Shown in pieces: positions 43,501-55,828 of a DNA stretch of 64,000 nucleotides (position 1 is its first letter; every line of letters begins with the position of its first letter). The DNA lies in contig JALDNG010000006.1 in assembly GCA_024349245.1 (NCBI GenBank), forward strand, positions 6,321,501 through 6,385,500. The letters are read 5' to 3'. A model generated the notes under the pieces. It was not told the origin of the DNA, did no database searches, and worked only from the letters and a program-made list of their open reading frames with translations. The position numbers and the translations under genes are program-made. The stretch is from Neodontobutis hainanensis. Lineage: Eukaryota; Chordata; Actinopteri; Gobiiformes; Odontobutidae.

Positions 43501-46300
43501 AAGTGTAGTGCACACTCAGGTGACTGCTCGCAGGATTAGTATGGTGCTCAGCCTTCCACTGATCTAATTTTAGGACACATCATTTCACTCTCCTCCTCGC
43601 GTTTAGCAACAAACACGTGTTTATTTTTTTAACAGGATCGGTGTAAAAATTGTGCATTGAATGTAGGAGACAATTGTGATGACATAATCCTCTTTTTGCG
43701 CATGCAAGTCAGTGTGTCTATAAGTATAATCCATCTATAGTAAATTACAGTCGGAACATCAGTATTTCACACTGGCAGAAATAGTATCAAGGTCTTAACT
43801 GCTGTTTTTGGACTCTGCAGTGAAGCGGCGAGGGCTATTCTGTCAGCTTCATTATGATGACCGTTTTGCCCTTTGAGTGTAATGAGACTGCCTCTAGAAG
43901 GGGTGGGAAAAGGGGGGTCTTGGATTGGTCATGTCTTGTAAAGTGCATACACTCATACTTTCATATCTGAGGGAAAAGGTACATAGCCTCTGGATGTGAC
44001 TGGACAGTACAAGCGCTGTGTTTATAATGTGCGTTTTCACTTTGTCACCTCTGTTCAGATAAAGGGGTTGTCAAAAGGACATATATAATATATATACATT
44101 GATATAATGAGCTGCGTTCAATGACATGGAATAGCATGAAATAATGTCGCTTTCATTAATATTACATGCTCATGTTCATCACAACAAAGAGCTTGAAACC
44201 CAAGGAACCCCGAAGAAAGGCAGACATCTGCTTTAGCTTTTGAAGTGTGTGTGGTACAACTTTTCTGGATGTGAAATCATATCTCTGATATAAGCTCCAG
44301 TCAAGGATAAGGCCGCTATACACTATACCCAAGGGCATGTCAAGTGAATGGTATATGGACTAGAAAATTGTACGTACAATGTTCTTTAGTTTATAGTGTG
44401 CAAATTGTAATATTTTATAGAAAGAGGCTATATTAGTAAGTATAACTTTATATAATTTTGCCCTTCAGTGACATTTAAGTCTATAGCTCTTAAGGTCAAA
44501 CCTTGATGACCTACATTTATTTACAGTTTTCACTCGCTGTTAATTCTCTTTGCTGATTTTAAATGTTACATAACACAGAGCAACTTTTTACTCAAACATC
44601 TCTAAGAAGTAATATTCATGTAGGTCGTCTCGAGGCGCAGAATAGAACCACTCTGGAAAAGTAAACCAGGGAGCTTGTCTTAAATCTCTTTCTCTACGGT
44701 GTGGTCGAGTAAAAAAGGCCCTGAGGTTTCAGAGTGTACCTTTCAGTAAAATATGATGTACATGTGCAACAGTGATTGCTGTCAGTTGCTCAAGGACAGG
44801 CATTCATGCATTGGGCCTGGGCTAAGAGAAAACATAAAAAAGATGTCAAGACTGCAGGACGAGAGGACGAGGATGGATATTAAATAAACATTTTACAATT
44901 TGCAACACTGCCTTTCTCAATCCCTGTAGTCTCCATCTACTACACAGTGTTCTTTGTAGCAGACAGTAAAGAAGATTTGAGAACACTTACATCAACAGAT
45001 GCCATAAATCGTTCTATCCACTGATATATATTGACGCTGATTCTCCAGGACAACAAAATGGAGAAGAAAAATAGTTAGTGTCCTGTGTAGTGAACAACGT
45101 GGACATAAACACACACAGTAATAGCTATTGCACCATTTAGTCCCAACACCTTAACATGATGACATTATAAAAGCAATACATGTATTATAGTGTTGTGAGA
45201 TTATATGGGATGTTCTTTACTGATGCTGACACAAGTCACTATTACTTACGTATACTTGTATGTACTGAATATAAATAAGAGGATTAAGGAAAATACAGAA
45301 CTGACCAACACTCTCTTTAATTAAAGATCCTCTTGGCTATTGCAAGTGCTTTGAACAATTTGACGCTGCACTGACAAAGTCGTGTGATTAGGCTGAACCA
45401 ACTGTAGGAGCCCAAATCTTCTCTCTTGGGTCTAATTTATTAATGCACCAAACCCCATTGCAAGCTTTACTGTACAAGCATGAGCCCATTAAAGCTTTGA
45501 TTTATATTTTTAAGCCTGGGCCTCAGCGTGGCTCTCCAAGGCACAAAGCACCTGCCATTTTTAACCTGGGAATCCTTTTTAGTATCAATCTGCACTGACT
45601 CTACTGTCCTGCTCTGTCACCCAGCATGGGTGCTGTTTGAGCCCAGTGAGGGGATTCATGGCATGCTGTCCTAATTTGGACTCAGAGCTTGTTTTAATCC
45701 TTAGTGCTTGACGTCTCACGGTCAGTGGCTAAGTTAAAGATGGTAATGCATGCTGCCCTCTCCTCCAACCATGGACTGACATTTGTGAAAACAACAGGCC
45801 ACGTGACAATAGTGTACCACCTCCACCTGATAGCTGTGTGTCCTGTTCTGTCAGAGGGCACTGTTCTCACAGTCAGCCTTTACAAATATAATAATCTGCA
45901 GATGGTGTGTTTAGAATTGGGGAAGGATGACACACATTCACCAAACAGACCTTTCCTGTTACCTCTTCTACCCTGACCCTGCTCTTCTTGCTTGAATATC
46001 AATAACTAATCCTAGACACACAGAAGGCAGTTTTAGACTTGCAGGACCTTACTCACATCCTACTCACACTTATGCATTGCACAATTACTTTGACCTCATA
46101 TAAGGATATGTTACAACAGGCCAGGCCAGAGTTTAACCCAGTAAACCCACACTTGTTATGACTCATAACATGAATGTGCAACACTTAAATCCGTACACCA
46201 TCCCACCTTTAAGGTTTACATTAATGTAATTTTATGAAAGCACTTAGCTGGAGTGACTACAGTGAAGATCTGAGTGATTTACAACAAGGACTTTCAAAAG
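40576..46300. other. gene-poor region upstream of pak6
   Basis: No protein-coding exon with family resemblance was found. Some stretches (about 40850-41450, 42400-42700) are complex and repeat-free and could be regulatory. A strong minus-strand splice donor (GTAAGT, at 44988-44993) follows a possible short exon at about 44994-45035, which might be a pak6 5' UTR exon. All of this is inference. Confidence 0.3.
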
Positions 46301-46312
46301 TTTATGATTTTG

Positions 46313-46472
46313 GGTCCTCTTGGTGCCTCACCTGGTAGAGCGCATACCATATATTTGGGAGAGCAGGGTTTGATTTCCGCTCGTGTCATTTACCCAATGT
46401 CATTAGCCTCTCTTTCACCCTATTTCCTGTCTGTATACTATCCTATATCAAACAAAGGAAACTAAAATAAAA
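46313..46472 (+). repeat. tRNA-derived SINE
   Basis: The head has A-box-like CTGGTAGAGCGCA (about 46331) and B-box-like GGGTTTGATTTCC (about 46366). A pyrimidine-rich body and the tail CTATATCAAACAAAGGAA follow, a common teleost SINE layout. GATTTTG occurs at both flanks (46306-46312, 46473-46479), a short candidate target duplication. Confidence 0.75.
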
Positions 46473-46479
46473 GATTTTG

Positions 46480-49400
46480 ACATATAGTGTACTATAAACT
46501 GCAAAATACAAACTAGTCCTGATTTTTAATGGTAAATGCAAATAAACTAGTAATTCAAAAAAATAGGTCAAATACAGAGGTATATGGTTGTTATGTAGCC
46601 ATATTAAACATATGATGTAAAAGAATGAAGCAAATCATAATTGTCTGTATACTTCTTAACATATATTGTATACATTGAATCCATGTAGACAGCAGCTTTA
46701 TCCTCTGAGCCATTGTCTTGTTTTTTCAATTCTCCAACTCTTAAGCACAGTACAAACATTGCCTCTTACATTTATTTAAGCTCTTGTATAACAGGTTTCC
46801 TAAGCATTATATTTAGTCTTCCCATAATTCTTCCCATATAATCCATGCATGCACTGAAGTGTGTCCATACTAACAGGACACTTCATCCTCATCACCTGCA
46901 GCCTTCAAACTATTCCAGTATACACCAGAATCCAAACAGGAAGCTTCTATCTACAGCACCAATGGCATCGACACTGTGTTTGTCAAAAACAGAGGTGCCT
47001 CAATATTGAGCAGATTGTTGCATCCTTTTTCTTGACATACAGGTTAAGAACAGCGTGTCAGAGAGAGGATGTGGGGATTATCAGAAGGAGGGTGGTAGTA
47101 GGAGGTTAAAGCTTTTGAGATGCAGTCCATCACTAAATAAATCCAGAAAGCGTTTTTTTCTACATCAACACCTGGCCGCACTGCATTCTGGTCAATGCTT
47201 ACCCACATTGCCTCCTCTAACGCCGACCCACAACCCACACTAGAATGCTCTTTATAAATGACTTTAAGCCTCTTTTCCTTTTTCCCCCACCCCCCTTTTC
47301 ACCTTATTTCTTCCACAGCTGAATGAGAGATAATAATCTGTCAACCCCCTTACCTTGCCGTCCAGTGAAGAGGAGAACTCTCCTCTGGGAGGAATTGGAA
47401 GTGAGCACATACACACTTGCATGCACTGTGATACAATGTTCACACACGGCGCTCAGCTAAGGATGTAGATGGGGGGCTAGAACTCAAGCGAGCGCACACT
47501 GCAGGCTGCCGCTTGCCTGAGAAAGCCTGATGCGTTCCTCCCTCCAGGCAGAAGCACACATTGCCATCTCAAAGGCTCTTTGTTGGGGTTGATTCATCCC
47601 CTGCTCGGTTGCTGGCTGAGTGCTGGTCTGTGCACCAGTGTCTTCTTCCGAGGACACAGGATGACCATTTACACAATGCAAGGGAAAAAGCCATGAAGAG
47701 AGGAAATAGGCAGCGTCCAGAAGAAATGGGAGAAAGATGACGGCAACATTCAGCTCCTTCCTTTACTATCCCTGTCTTCTGGCTTCTCTCTTTTCCCTCA
47801 CACACCCTCCCACCTCGCTGTCTCTCCACTCTCTCTATTCCTCCTTCTCCCTGTGCCTTTATCACTGCCCTCCTTCCCCGCCTCCTCCCACTCCCTCATT
47901 GGGCTGTCTTTGCAAAAGCCCAGAATTGATAGCAGCATGTAACTGTGCCAGAGTGTGTTAGCTTGTTTTGTTTTTTTAAAGCTGGTTTCCAGTGACCGTG
48001 TCTGTAAGGAGAGAAGAGCTCGCTTTACACCCTATCACCTGGGATACCTTTCAGTGACATGCCTCTGTCGTCCTTGCTTTCTCACTGTCTGCTTTGCATG
48101 TTTTGCAGGTGGCATGTGAACATGAGTGGTCCCACTGTTTTATTACTCACTAATATTATTTATCTTTGGAGTGACAGGGTCAGACATCTTGGCAGATGGT
48201 AGGAGGGGTTTTTGTATGTGTGAACTTAGAATAGGTGCACTGTAAGTGTATTTCTATAAAAGGTACAATTGTTCTCTTTTGAATCTCATTTGAGACCACA
48301 GTGACCCAAAATCTTTTTAACGCTGAAGCTATAATGCTTTACTTCCACTACAAATAGCCTCCTCATTATATGAAACCTTCTTTTTTTAGCACAATTATTC
48401 ACTAAATAATTGATAACGCAGACACAAAGCAGGAAAAAAATATCAGGGTCATGCCATGCAGAAATTGCTCGCACAGTCATCCAGATTTGGGGCATATGTG
48501 TAATACATGCCATTTTGATGTGAGCTTGCCGAGATGCTGCTGAAATAATGTCCCCCTCTGACAGGAGGTGGAAGAATCGTAAGACTTAACCAATCTGCAT
48601 AACAATGACAGATTTTCCTGTTGGGGGTATGGCAGCCATGACCCCTCCCTATCTTTCCTTTTCACTTGTCAGCGTTATTGTCATAGATATTTATTAGCCT
48701 TGCTACATTTTACTGCCATGCTTGACTTACTTTCTTTTGAGCTGCAATAAAAATCAAATTAGAATAAATGGTGCCAATTTGTATGCAAAAAAACAGGGTT
48801 ATCTGAACGTAGCACTGTTTGCTCAGACTATCTGAGCCAGACCATTTATGTACGAAGACAATTTCACCTACTATCTGTGCTCAGCAACTATAAAGAGGAG
48901 CTGTTCAGCAGGTCAAAAGGTCAGCTAATGATATCTTACTTTAAAGACACAGAAAAACATCCATTTAGCATTTAAATTAAAAAGCAGCGAAGATGCTTGT
49001 ATAAAAGAGAACTGTTTAAAATGATAAAAGTAGCATTAGGCTGTGGTGTCATTAAAATGAGAACCATGGGGTGCACTAGTGACTCCCCTAAATGTTTGCA
49101 TTTGAATCAATTCTATTATTTACTATGGATCTGTAAGGATTTCACTGTGGGACCCTATTTTTAACATAAAAGTCATTTCTCAGCTTTCAGTAGTTTGAAT
49201 CATTTAATTTTCCCTCACAGAAAATACAGTTCACGTAGTTGTTTTGAGAATATCAAAAGAATTGTAGGCTCATCCCCATTTTCTCTGAGTGCTTTCTATT
49301 TCCTCAATACTTGGCCAGAAAGCTTACTTCAAAGTAAGGCAGAGGCTTGATGGAGAAGTTGCTGTTAACTGGTGCATGTAAATACAAATAGGTTAAGAGT

Positions 49401-50331
49401 GCTGACTGTAAAACATGGCTCAAAGTGTTCTTATCTATCACAGTAACAGTGCTGGACAAAAGCTCTTCTATGATGGCCTGTCTAAAGCGCATTAAGAAAA
49501 AGTAGCTTGTTGGTTGTACTGCAGTTAAACTGGGTTTTGGATTTTACTGTCTGCTGGCTTTCATGGAGTAAGCTTTTAATAAGTCCCGCCAAATAGCACA
49601 CCATACAGGATATATGATGTGGTTATGCTCTGTTATTATATTGGGAGTGCATCACACAGCTCATCATTTATCAAAGCCTTTCAGTGGTTCCCTGCGCTAA
49701 GCCAAAATCAAAAGAATAAAGTAGTTTGGGAACTCACCAGTTGAGCGGATCTTGTCTGGCACTGCCATATTTTCACTATGATCCTTGCGTGTGTACAAGC
49801 TGCCAGTTTCAGAGCCTTCAGCAGAGTTGTCACTTGGGGATAACTAAGGCCTTTTTTGCCCACAACAGCAACGAGTGGATTTCACTTGATAATGGGTAAC
49901 CAAACTATCTTCAAGCCATTAATCCAAGTCTGAACTGCAATCAGTATGTGTGTGGAGTGGATCCCATCATCACTGTAGATTAGGTTAACTCCCACCACCG
50001 TCTTTGGGCTTGTGGGAAACATCTCCAGGGCATTGATTTAAACTCAAATGTTAGGACCTGTTCAAGTCTTTAATGTTGAGACTCACTTTCTTGGTTGAAA
50101 TTGGTTGGTTGGGAACCATAATAACAATGGTAGTAATAACACCCAATGAAAAATAATGGACATGATTTCTTGTTCCTTTGACACTTTAATAATAGCACTA
50201 AACAGTTTTTATGTTCCATTAGAAATCCAAACACTATAGGCAGAAAAACAGGCTTTGCTGACAATGTATTTCTAGGATGCAGTATTCCCAAGAAGCAATC
50301 TCAATAGACTTTAGTGAGATATTTTAACACA
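46480..50331. other. gene-poor region between pak6 and the bub1b-family gene
   Basis: No kinase-domain exon or other coding exon was recognised on either strand. The stretch 48400-48660 is complex and repeat-free and may be regulatory. A minus-strand GTGAGT donor after a short frame lies at about 49735. No support beyond splice-site motifs. Confidence 0.35.
47354..47460 (-). other. candidate 5' non-coding exon of pak6
   Basis: On the minus strand the sequence ends ...CACTGGACGGCAAG followed by GTAAGGGGG, a good donor. It is followed upstream by a G/C-richer stretch (47460-47900) that could be a promoter. The assignment to pak6 rests on strand and position only; exon limits on the 5' side are unknown. 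Confidence 0.25.
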
Positions 50332-50337
50332 TTTATT
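50332..50337 (-). promoter_or_regulatory. candidate poly(A) signal of the bub1b-family gene
   Basis: TTTATT on the plus strand is AATAAA on the minus strand. It lies 445 bases beyond the stop codon at 50782, consistent with the transcript ending soon after the short reading frame and not continuing to a kinase domain. Confidence 0.5.
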
Positions 50338-50470
50338 GAACATCAATGCAATTATGACCAACAAGGGACATTTTACAGAGCTATAAACCCAGCAAAATCT
50401 CCTCTCTGCAGCTCTTTTCCTGTGAAACTAGAATGCCTACTAAAGAAATTATATTCAAGAATGAAGGAGC

Positions 50471-50500
50471 AATATTCTTAAGAACAATATTCTTAAGAAC
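50471..50500. repeat. 15-bp tandem duplication
   Basis: AATATTCTTAAGAAC occurs twice head-to-tail within the presumed 3' UTR of the bub1b-family gene. The unit contains the palindrome TTCTTAAGAA. Confidence 0.85.
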
Positions 50501-50781
50501 AATGCCGTCACTGAAGTAAGAGTAAAGGGGTGATTAATATCAAACGCTTATTCTTCTTTGTCATGCCATTTTAGTAGCAGTTACTGGATTTACTGTATAT
50601 TGATACATTTGCATAGCACCTGATTCAAATAAAACTGCCTTCAATCTCTTGTCAAAAAAATAAAAGGACAGAATACATACAGTGAGAAAAACAGGAGAGT
50701 AAAAACGTAACGCATGATAGTAAAATCTCCATCAGTGAAAAGGTCTTTAAAATTGACAAGAGGTCCATATACGAGAGTTAG

Positions 50782-52648
50782 TTAACAAGGAGTAGAGACA
50801 GCTTTGTCCTTTTGACCTTTGAGCTCAGCTTCTTGTGCCATCTTCTGACGATATCGCTCGGCACGCAGTTCTTCAAAGCAGAATTCAGTGGCACCGTTGA
50901 GCAGCAGCTCCTTACAGTACATACTCTTCTCTTTTTTCGATTCAGTCTCATTCTGCTGTTGCTGCCGCTCCTGTAGCCTCTTCAGGGGCGTTTCCTCTTT
51001 GCAAGGCTTTCGCGCTGATAATACTGTGTTCACGGCCGGGTTGATCTTGCATGGTGTCCTAAGGGTTTGGAAGTGTTTCATTTAGAAATGAATGTTTTTC
51101 ACTTAAGCACACTTTGCCAATTTAATGTTGTCCTGGATTTAATATTTTGGTAAAGGAAAACTCACATTGTTGGAGGCTGGTCTGACTCCTCAACAAATGG
51201 TTGAAATGTTGGTTTGGCAGGTGGTGGCGCCATCATAGTATGTCCGTATTTATTCTTCTGTCGCATCTAATAGAAAAGAACCTGTATTAGAAAACTGAGA
51301 CACTATCAGAACAAAGTCTAAATCTTAAAATATAATTAAATTATACCTTGACGTCACACCATTTTTCTGCTTTCTGCTCATTTTCTTTGGCTTTTGAAGT
51401 AGGTGGTGCTACCCAAGACTCAAGTTTTGGCTCTGAAGGACCATCACTTGGAATTTTATTTTCATCAAATATCATAAATTGGCTGTTTGTAGCATTGCCA
51501 AGAACGGGGGCACCGTGAGACTGCAGGCCTCCAGAGACACCTGTGCACAAATATACCAAAAATATATATATTTTGTGGTAGCACAAAAATATTTCTTAAC
51601 AAGTTAATGCTATAGTGCTTACTTCTAATAGCAGATCCAGTTCTGTTGATGGGGACAATTGCCTTTTTCTTCCCTCTGTGTTTGAGATCTGCCAAAGAAA
51701 TTCTTTCAGGTTGTTTGGGCTCATCATCACTATCCTCTTTCACATTCATCATCACCTGTCGAGACACACGTGCCTGCAGAGCCCTTTAAAAAGCAATGCA
51801 CAACATTATCCTCATTGAAGTTGGAAATGTGTTAATGTAAATGTGTAATTATAATTTTAGAGTCCCACTTGTGAAACTGCATAAGCTTTTCATGTGGCTC
51901 AGCAAACGTTTTTAATCCTTCCTGGTAGACCAGATCGGCTCTGCGACAGTTGCCTTGGTTCTCATATTCTTCAGACCAAGCAATATAAAAAGATGCCTGT
52001 GTTACTCCTATTCCCTGGGCTTGCATGTAACGATAACTGTCCAGGGGCTCAGGGCAATTCTTTGCCTAGTAAAATACAAACATACAGATACAGCAAATGT
52101 TAGGGTGCAGTCAATATATTTTTAAGAAATATAAGACAAAATAAACATACAAATTTTATCCACAGGTCGACATAACGAGGGTCGTTGTGATACTTCTTTT
52201 CTTCTGTAAATCTGCTCACAGTTCTTTCCAACAATGTGGAAAGATTGCTTTCTTTTCCTCCTTGAGGGAATGTTTGCTCTGTCCACTTTATATACCTATA
52301 AGTTGGGACCATAATTACACAATTGGGAAATCTTCAAGAATTATACATCTTTTACATCTTGAACTTACCTATCCCACACATCAAGGGGATCATCTCCGTC
52401 ATACACACGCAATTCACACTCAAAAGACCTACACAACAAAAAATTTACAGTTTAAATTTTTTAAAACAATCAATTCATCTAAAAACAATATTTTAAGATA
52501 CATACTGTCTCTGTTGAATGATGGCAGAGTGAACTCCATCTTGTTGTTGACTGAGTGCTTCTTGCAAGGCTGATATGTGTCTTCCATGTCTCAGTGGCTG
52601 AATGTTTTCTTTGCTCAGTTCCCACTCGACATCTCCCCCTTCTGCCAT
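50782..52648 (-). CDS. bub1b: MAD3-like BUBR1-family spindle checkpoint protein (425 aa, no kinase domain)
   Basis: Spindle assembly checkpoint protein of the MAD3/BUBR1 family, which with MAD2, BUB3 and CDC20 inhibits the APC/C. Exons in coding order: 52648-52506, 52428-52369, 52295-52151, 52065-51869, 51783-51623, 51540-51347, 51266-51166, 51058-50782; phases agree (1278 nt). Seen: KEN box 1 at residues 13-15 (ELSKENIQPLR), TPR/MAD3 homology region about 50-220 with PLDVWDRYIKW and AQGIGVTQASFYIAW, KEN box 2 at 287-289, Cdc20-binding FQPFVEE at 321-327, and GLEBS Bub3-binding motif about 380-405 (MYCKELLLNGATEFCFEELR). The frame stops 20 residues after GLEBS. Human BUBR1 runs to about 1050 residues, with a BUB1-like pseudokinase domain; none of that is seen here. 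An alternative donor just before the stop (GTCAAA) is weak. The family assignment is firm; whether the gene is truncated by splicing or by evolution is the open point. Confidence 0.9.
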
Positions 52649-53390
52649 TGTGAAATAAAATAGAGGCGCCTATATAAATATGGAAAAACAAAACGTATTA
52701 GTTCACATCACAAACCGACTTGGATTCATTGTAGATATAAACTAAGCCACAAAAGTTTTGAGGACTACTAGTATTATATGTTATGTTTTAAATAATATTT
52801 TGTTTAATTTGGAGTTTATATTTAAATCAACAAATTCAAACATTAAAATAGAAAAAAAGGATTATTAATGTCGATCAATAAGTACACGTTTAAAAGTTAA
52901 TTTATCCAAGGCAGAGCAGACCTTTAGTTTGAAGCATTAGCTAGCTTAACGCTACATGACGTGGTGGATGCTAACAAATTAGCTAAACAACAAACGCTCT
53001 AAGTTAATTGTTTTTGCATTCGTTGAACATTTTCCATGTATTTAAATGTCCATTAACTCATACAAACAACGTCCAAAATTAGAGGCTCGTACCGATTACA
53101 AGGTTCTTTTATCTTCTTTTTAGTGCAAAAACGGCATCAACGGCATCTGTTTTGAACAAGGACCGCGACAAAGTCTTATTGATGCTGATTGGACGAACCA
53201 GAAAAAGGAACTACGTCATATTACTCTTTCCGTCATACTTCCTGTTTTGACAACAGAAGCAGTATTGAAACGTTATTGAAGTAATCGTAGCAGCTCATAA
53301 ACTAGTCGTTTCATTTTCCCATTTACACATATTTCCACGCACACAGCGGTTCAATTGCTACTTGTCTGATGTCTTTGAACGGGCGTCGGC
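52649..53390. promoter_or_regulatory. divergent promoter between bub1b (-) and zfyve19 (+)
   Basis: Only 742 bases separate the two start codons. On the minus strand a likely 5' UTR exon ends with a GTACGAG donor near 53092 and joins an acceptor at about 52671, just upstream of the bub1b start. Near the presumed bub1b transcription start there is a CCAAT box (ATTGG on plus, 53188-53192) and, about 35 bases nearer the gene, a TTYRAA-type CHR motif (53151-53156). CCAAT plus CHR is the known arrangement of G2/M genes controlled by NF-Y and DREAM/MMB. The motif assignment is inference. Confidence 0.5.
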
Positions 53391-55828
53391 ATGGACAACC
53401 GTTGTTATTCTTGCACGTCAAAGTTTAGTCTCTTCAAGAAGGAGGTAGGTGATCCTCTCTGTATCCACCATTTTTATATATATAAATAAGTAACTGATAT
53501 GATTAGTTATGCTTCATGCCACTATATAATCAGTTGGGCTGCAAAAACTGCGGCCGCTCCTTCTGCTCCAGCTGTTTGACGCTCACTGCTGTGGTGCCTC
53601 GCTGTGGCAACACTCAGCAGAAGGTCTGCAAGCAGTGCTACACTACTCTAACAAGGTAACGGTCAAGCCATACATGTACAGTACATTTATAAAGTATTTT
53701 AAATTCATCTCTATGTCTTTCATTCAGTGGGAAATCTGGGAGTACCCCAAACAATAGCGGAAGATGGTCTCCCCCTGAAAATTATAAAAAGTATTCTAAT
53801 CAGGACATCAGCACATTTGGAATATGTAAAACATGCTCTGCTTAATTGAGTTTTTTTTTTATTCACAGACGTGTTGCTGCTCTTGAAGCTAAACAACAGG
53901 GGCAGATAGCACAGGCTGCTGCTCGTGGAGGCAATATAAATGCCAAATCAGTCCTTCCCCTACCCAAAGGCCTCAGTAAAGAAGACCAGGTCATTGCTGG
54001 AAGACTTCAAAAACTGAATGAGGACACAACACCTAGTAATACCCATTTTTGTCTTTTTAGATGTTAATACTCAGTTGTTATTTTAAAGCTTTTGCTATTT
54101 TCTTCAGAGTCCATCCCATCTGACAAAGAGATTGAGTCTCGCCTTGCTGCTTTAAAAGCTTCCAGCAGGCCGGTGCCTTCTGCCAAAGAGATGGAGGACC
54201 GCTTGGCAGCATTACGGGGCCAGACTCCCCCATCTCAAGCTACTCCACCTGTGAGCCAAAGACTGCGCAAATAAATATGCATATATGTGTATATGTGTCA
54301 TTACTATATGGCCATTCACAGCATACAGTGTCGATGACTGCCTACTAATTGTGTGCTACTATATTCAGGCGCACAGGCCTCCAGATAACAGAACACAGAC
54401 TGAACAAGCAAATGATCTAATTACTCAAATGACAGACGAAGTTGTTATTGACAACGCACAAACAGATCCTGAACACAGTAGGATGTTACCTTTTATCATT
54501 GCTTCACAATAATATGAACATCACAATAAGCTGTGTGTATATTGTTAAAGTGCCATTTCTTATTTAGGTGTCGATGATTGTATGAATGATTTAAACAAGG
54601 TAGAAGCAGGAATACTGGAGGATAATCTGCAAGAAAATAATGAGAATGGCAAGCAGTTGGAGGCTGAGAAGACTTGTCTGCTTGAGGAGGCCATGCAGGA
54701 GCTAAAGAAAGAGAAACACACCCAGGATCAGATACTTCAGATGGCAAAACGATTAGCACAGTTAAAAGGACAGAACCCAGATAAAGGTGATACAGTAATA
54801 GCACTATAAGATTATGTCAAACAATGGTGTTTCACTTAAATTGATTCTAAATTGTTGCCCTGAAAAAGACAATCATGGTTTACATCTCTGTTTATTATAG
54901 TTACTATGGAGGATTTTCAGCGTCCTGACAGTGATGAGGAGACTGAGGAAGAAGCTGTGATGAGAGTGCTGAAGCAGGTCTGGCATTTTTCCCTAAAAAT
55001 TAAAAAGACCTCTGTCATTTCATAAACCACAAGATGTGCATAAAACATACTGAAGATCACAGTAGGGTAATTAGAACAATTGGTTACTCATAATGTACTG
55101 CTGTTTTGCTTTTTCAATCATTTGTTAGTGGTCAGCAGACTTGTACAGTCATTTTGGTCTTTCTTATATTTATTCCAGCTTTCAAATGAAACTGCACTCG
55201 ATGAGGCAAGTGGCTACAACATACCTCTAGAGCGTAGTGGACCAAAAAATACAGAAGAGAAAGCTTCCTCTAGGAAGGTGGTCCTAAAAATCACACTCAT
55301 AATTATTTATACATTTTACATTGCACATATTCTATATTAGTAAAAAAAAACGTAATAATTTCAGACTCCAGCATCCCAAAGTAGGAATAGACCAGCTGCA
55401 ATTTCTCATCAGCAATCGGACAGTGATGACGATGAACTCCCATGGTGCTGCATCTGTAACCAAGATGCAACTCTTCGCTGTCACACCTGTGATGGAGACC
55501 TTTACTGCAACCGCTGCTTCAGGTAGCCCGATATACTGTAAATTCAGTTAGCAGAGTTTTTTTTTTTACTTGTATTATTAGCCCTGCATGGAAAAAATAT
55601 ATGCCTGGAAGCCCTAGCAAAACTATCATTTGAAATGCATACCATGACCCAGATAAACTGTATACAGGCTGCTGCCATACTGCTAAGCAGCATGAATATA
55701 AAGTATTTAGTGTGATGAATTATCAATCCACTCTCCATTATCTCTCTAGGGAAGGCCATGATAAATATGACAGGATGGAGCATCGCACTACAAACTACAC
55801 TGCACCAAAGAAGAAGAGAAAGACATGA
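53391..55828 (+). CDS. zfyve19: ZFYVE19 / ANCHR abscission checkpoint regulator (11 coding exons, 429 aa)
   Basis: Binds PtdIns3P and VPS4 and delays abscission at the midbody when chromatin bridges persist (NoCut checkpoint). Exons: 53391-53444, 53534-53655, 53728-53790, 53869-54035, 54108-54250, 54369-54477, 54568-54786, 54901-54977, 55179-55277, 55365-55522, 55750-55828; phases agree (1290 nt). The FYVE-like zinc finger is at the very N-terminus (MDNRCYSCTSKFSLFKKE, then LGCKNCGRSFCSSC and QQKVCKQCY). Two related IEsRLAALKA / MEDRLAALRG repeats lie in exon 5, a coiled coil in exon 7, an acidic MIM-like segment (RPDSDEETEEEAVMRVLKQL) in exon 8, and a C-terminal Cys/His finger (WCCICNQDATLRCHTCDGDL). 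Human ZFYVE19 has the same order and about 471 residues; the start here corresponds to the internal start of the human protein. Confidence 0.95.

Noticed and set aside
43037..43502. Frames of 113 (+) and 89 (-) residues in the gap upstream of pak6
   Set aside because: Overlapping on opposite strands, low resemblance to anything, no splice context; considered as lost bub1b kinase exons and rejected because no kinase motif is present.
47569..47865. 98-residue minus-strand frame near 47.7 kb as a kinase or regulator exon
   Set aside because: Composition reflects a pyrimidine-rich plus strand; no domain motif seen.
53846..54067. A start codon inside zfyve19 exon 4 (MSFFFIHRR)
   Set aside because: It lies in the polypyrimidine tract of intron 3; the real exon begins after the AG at 53868.
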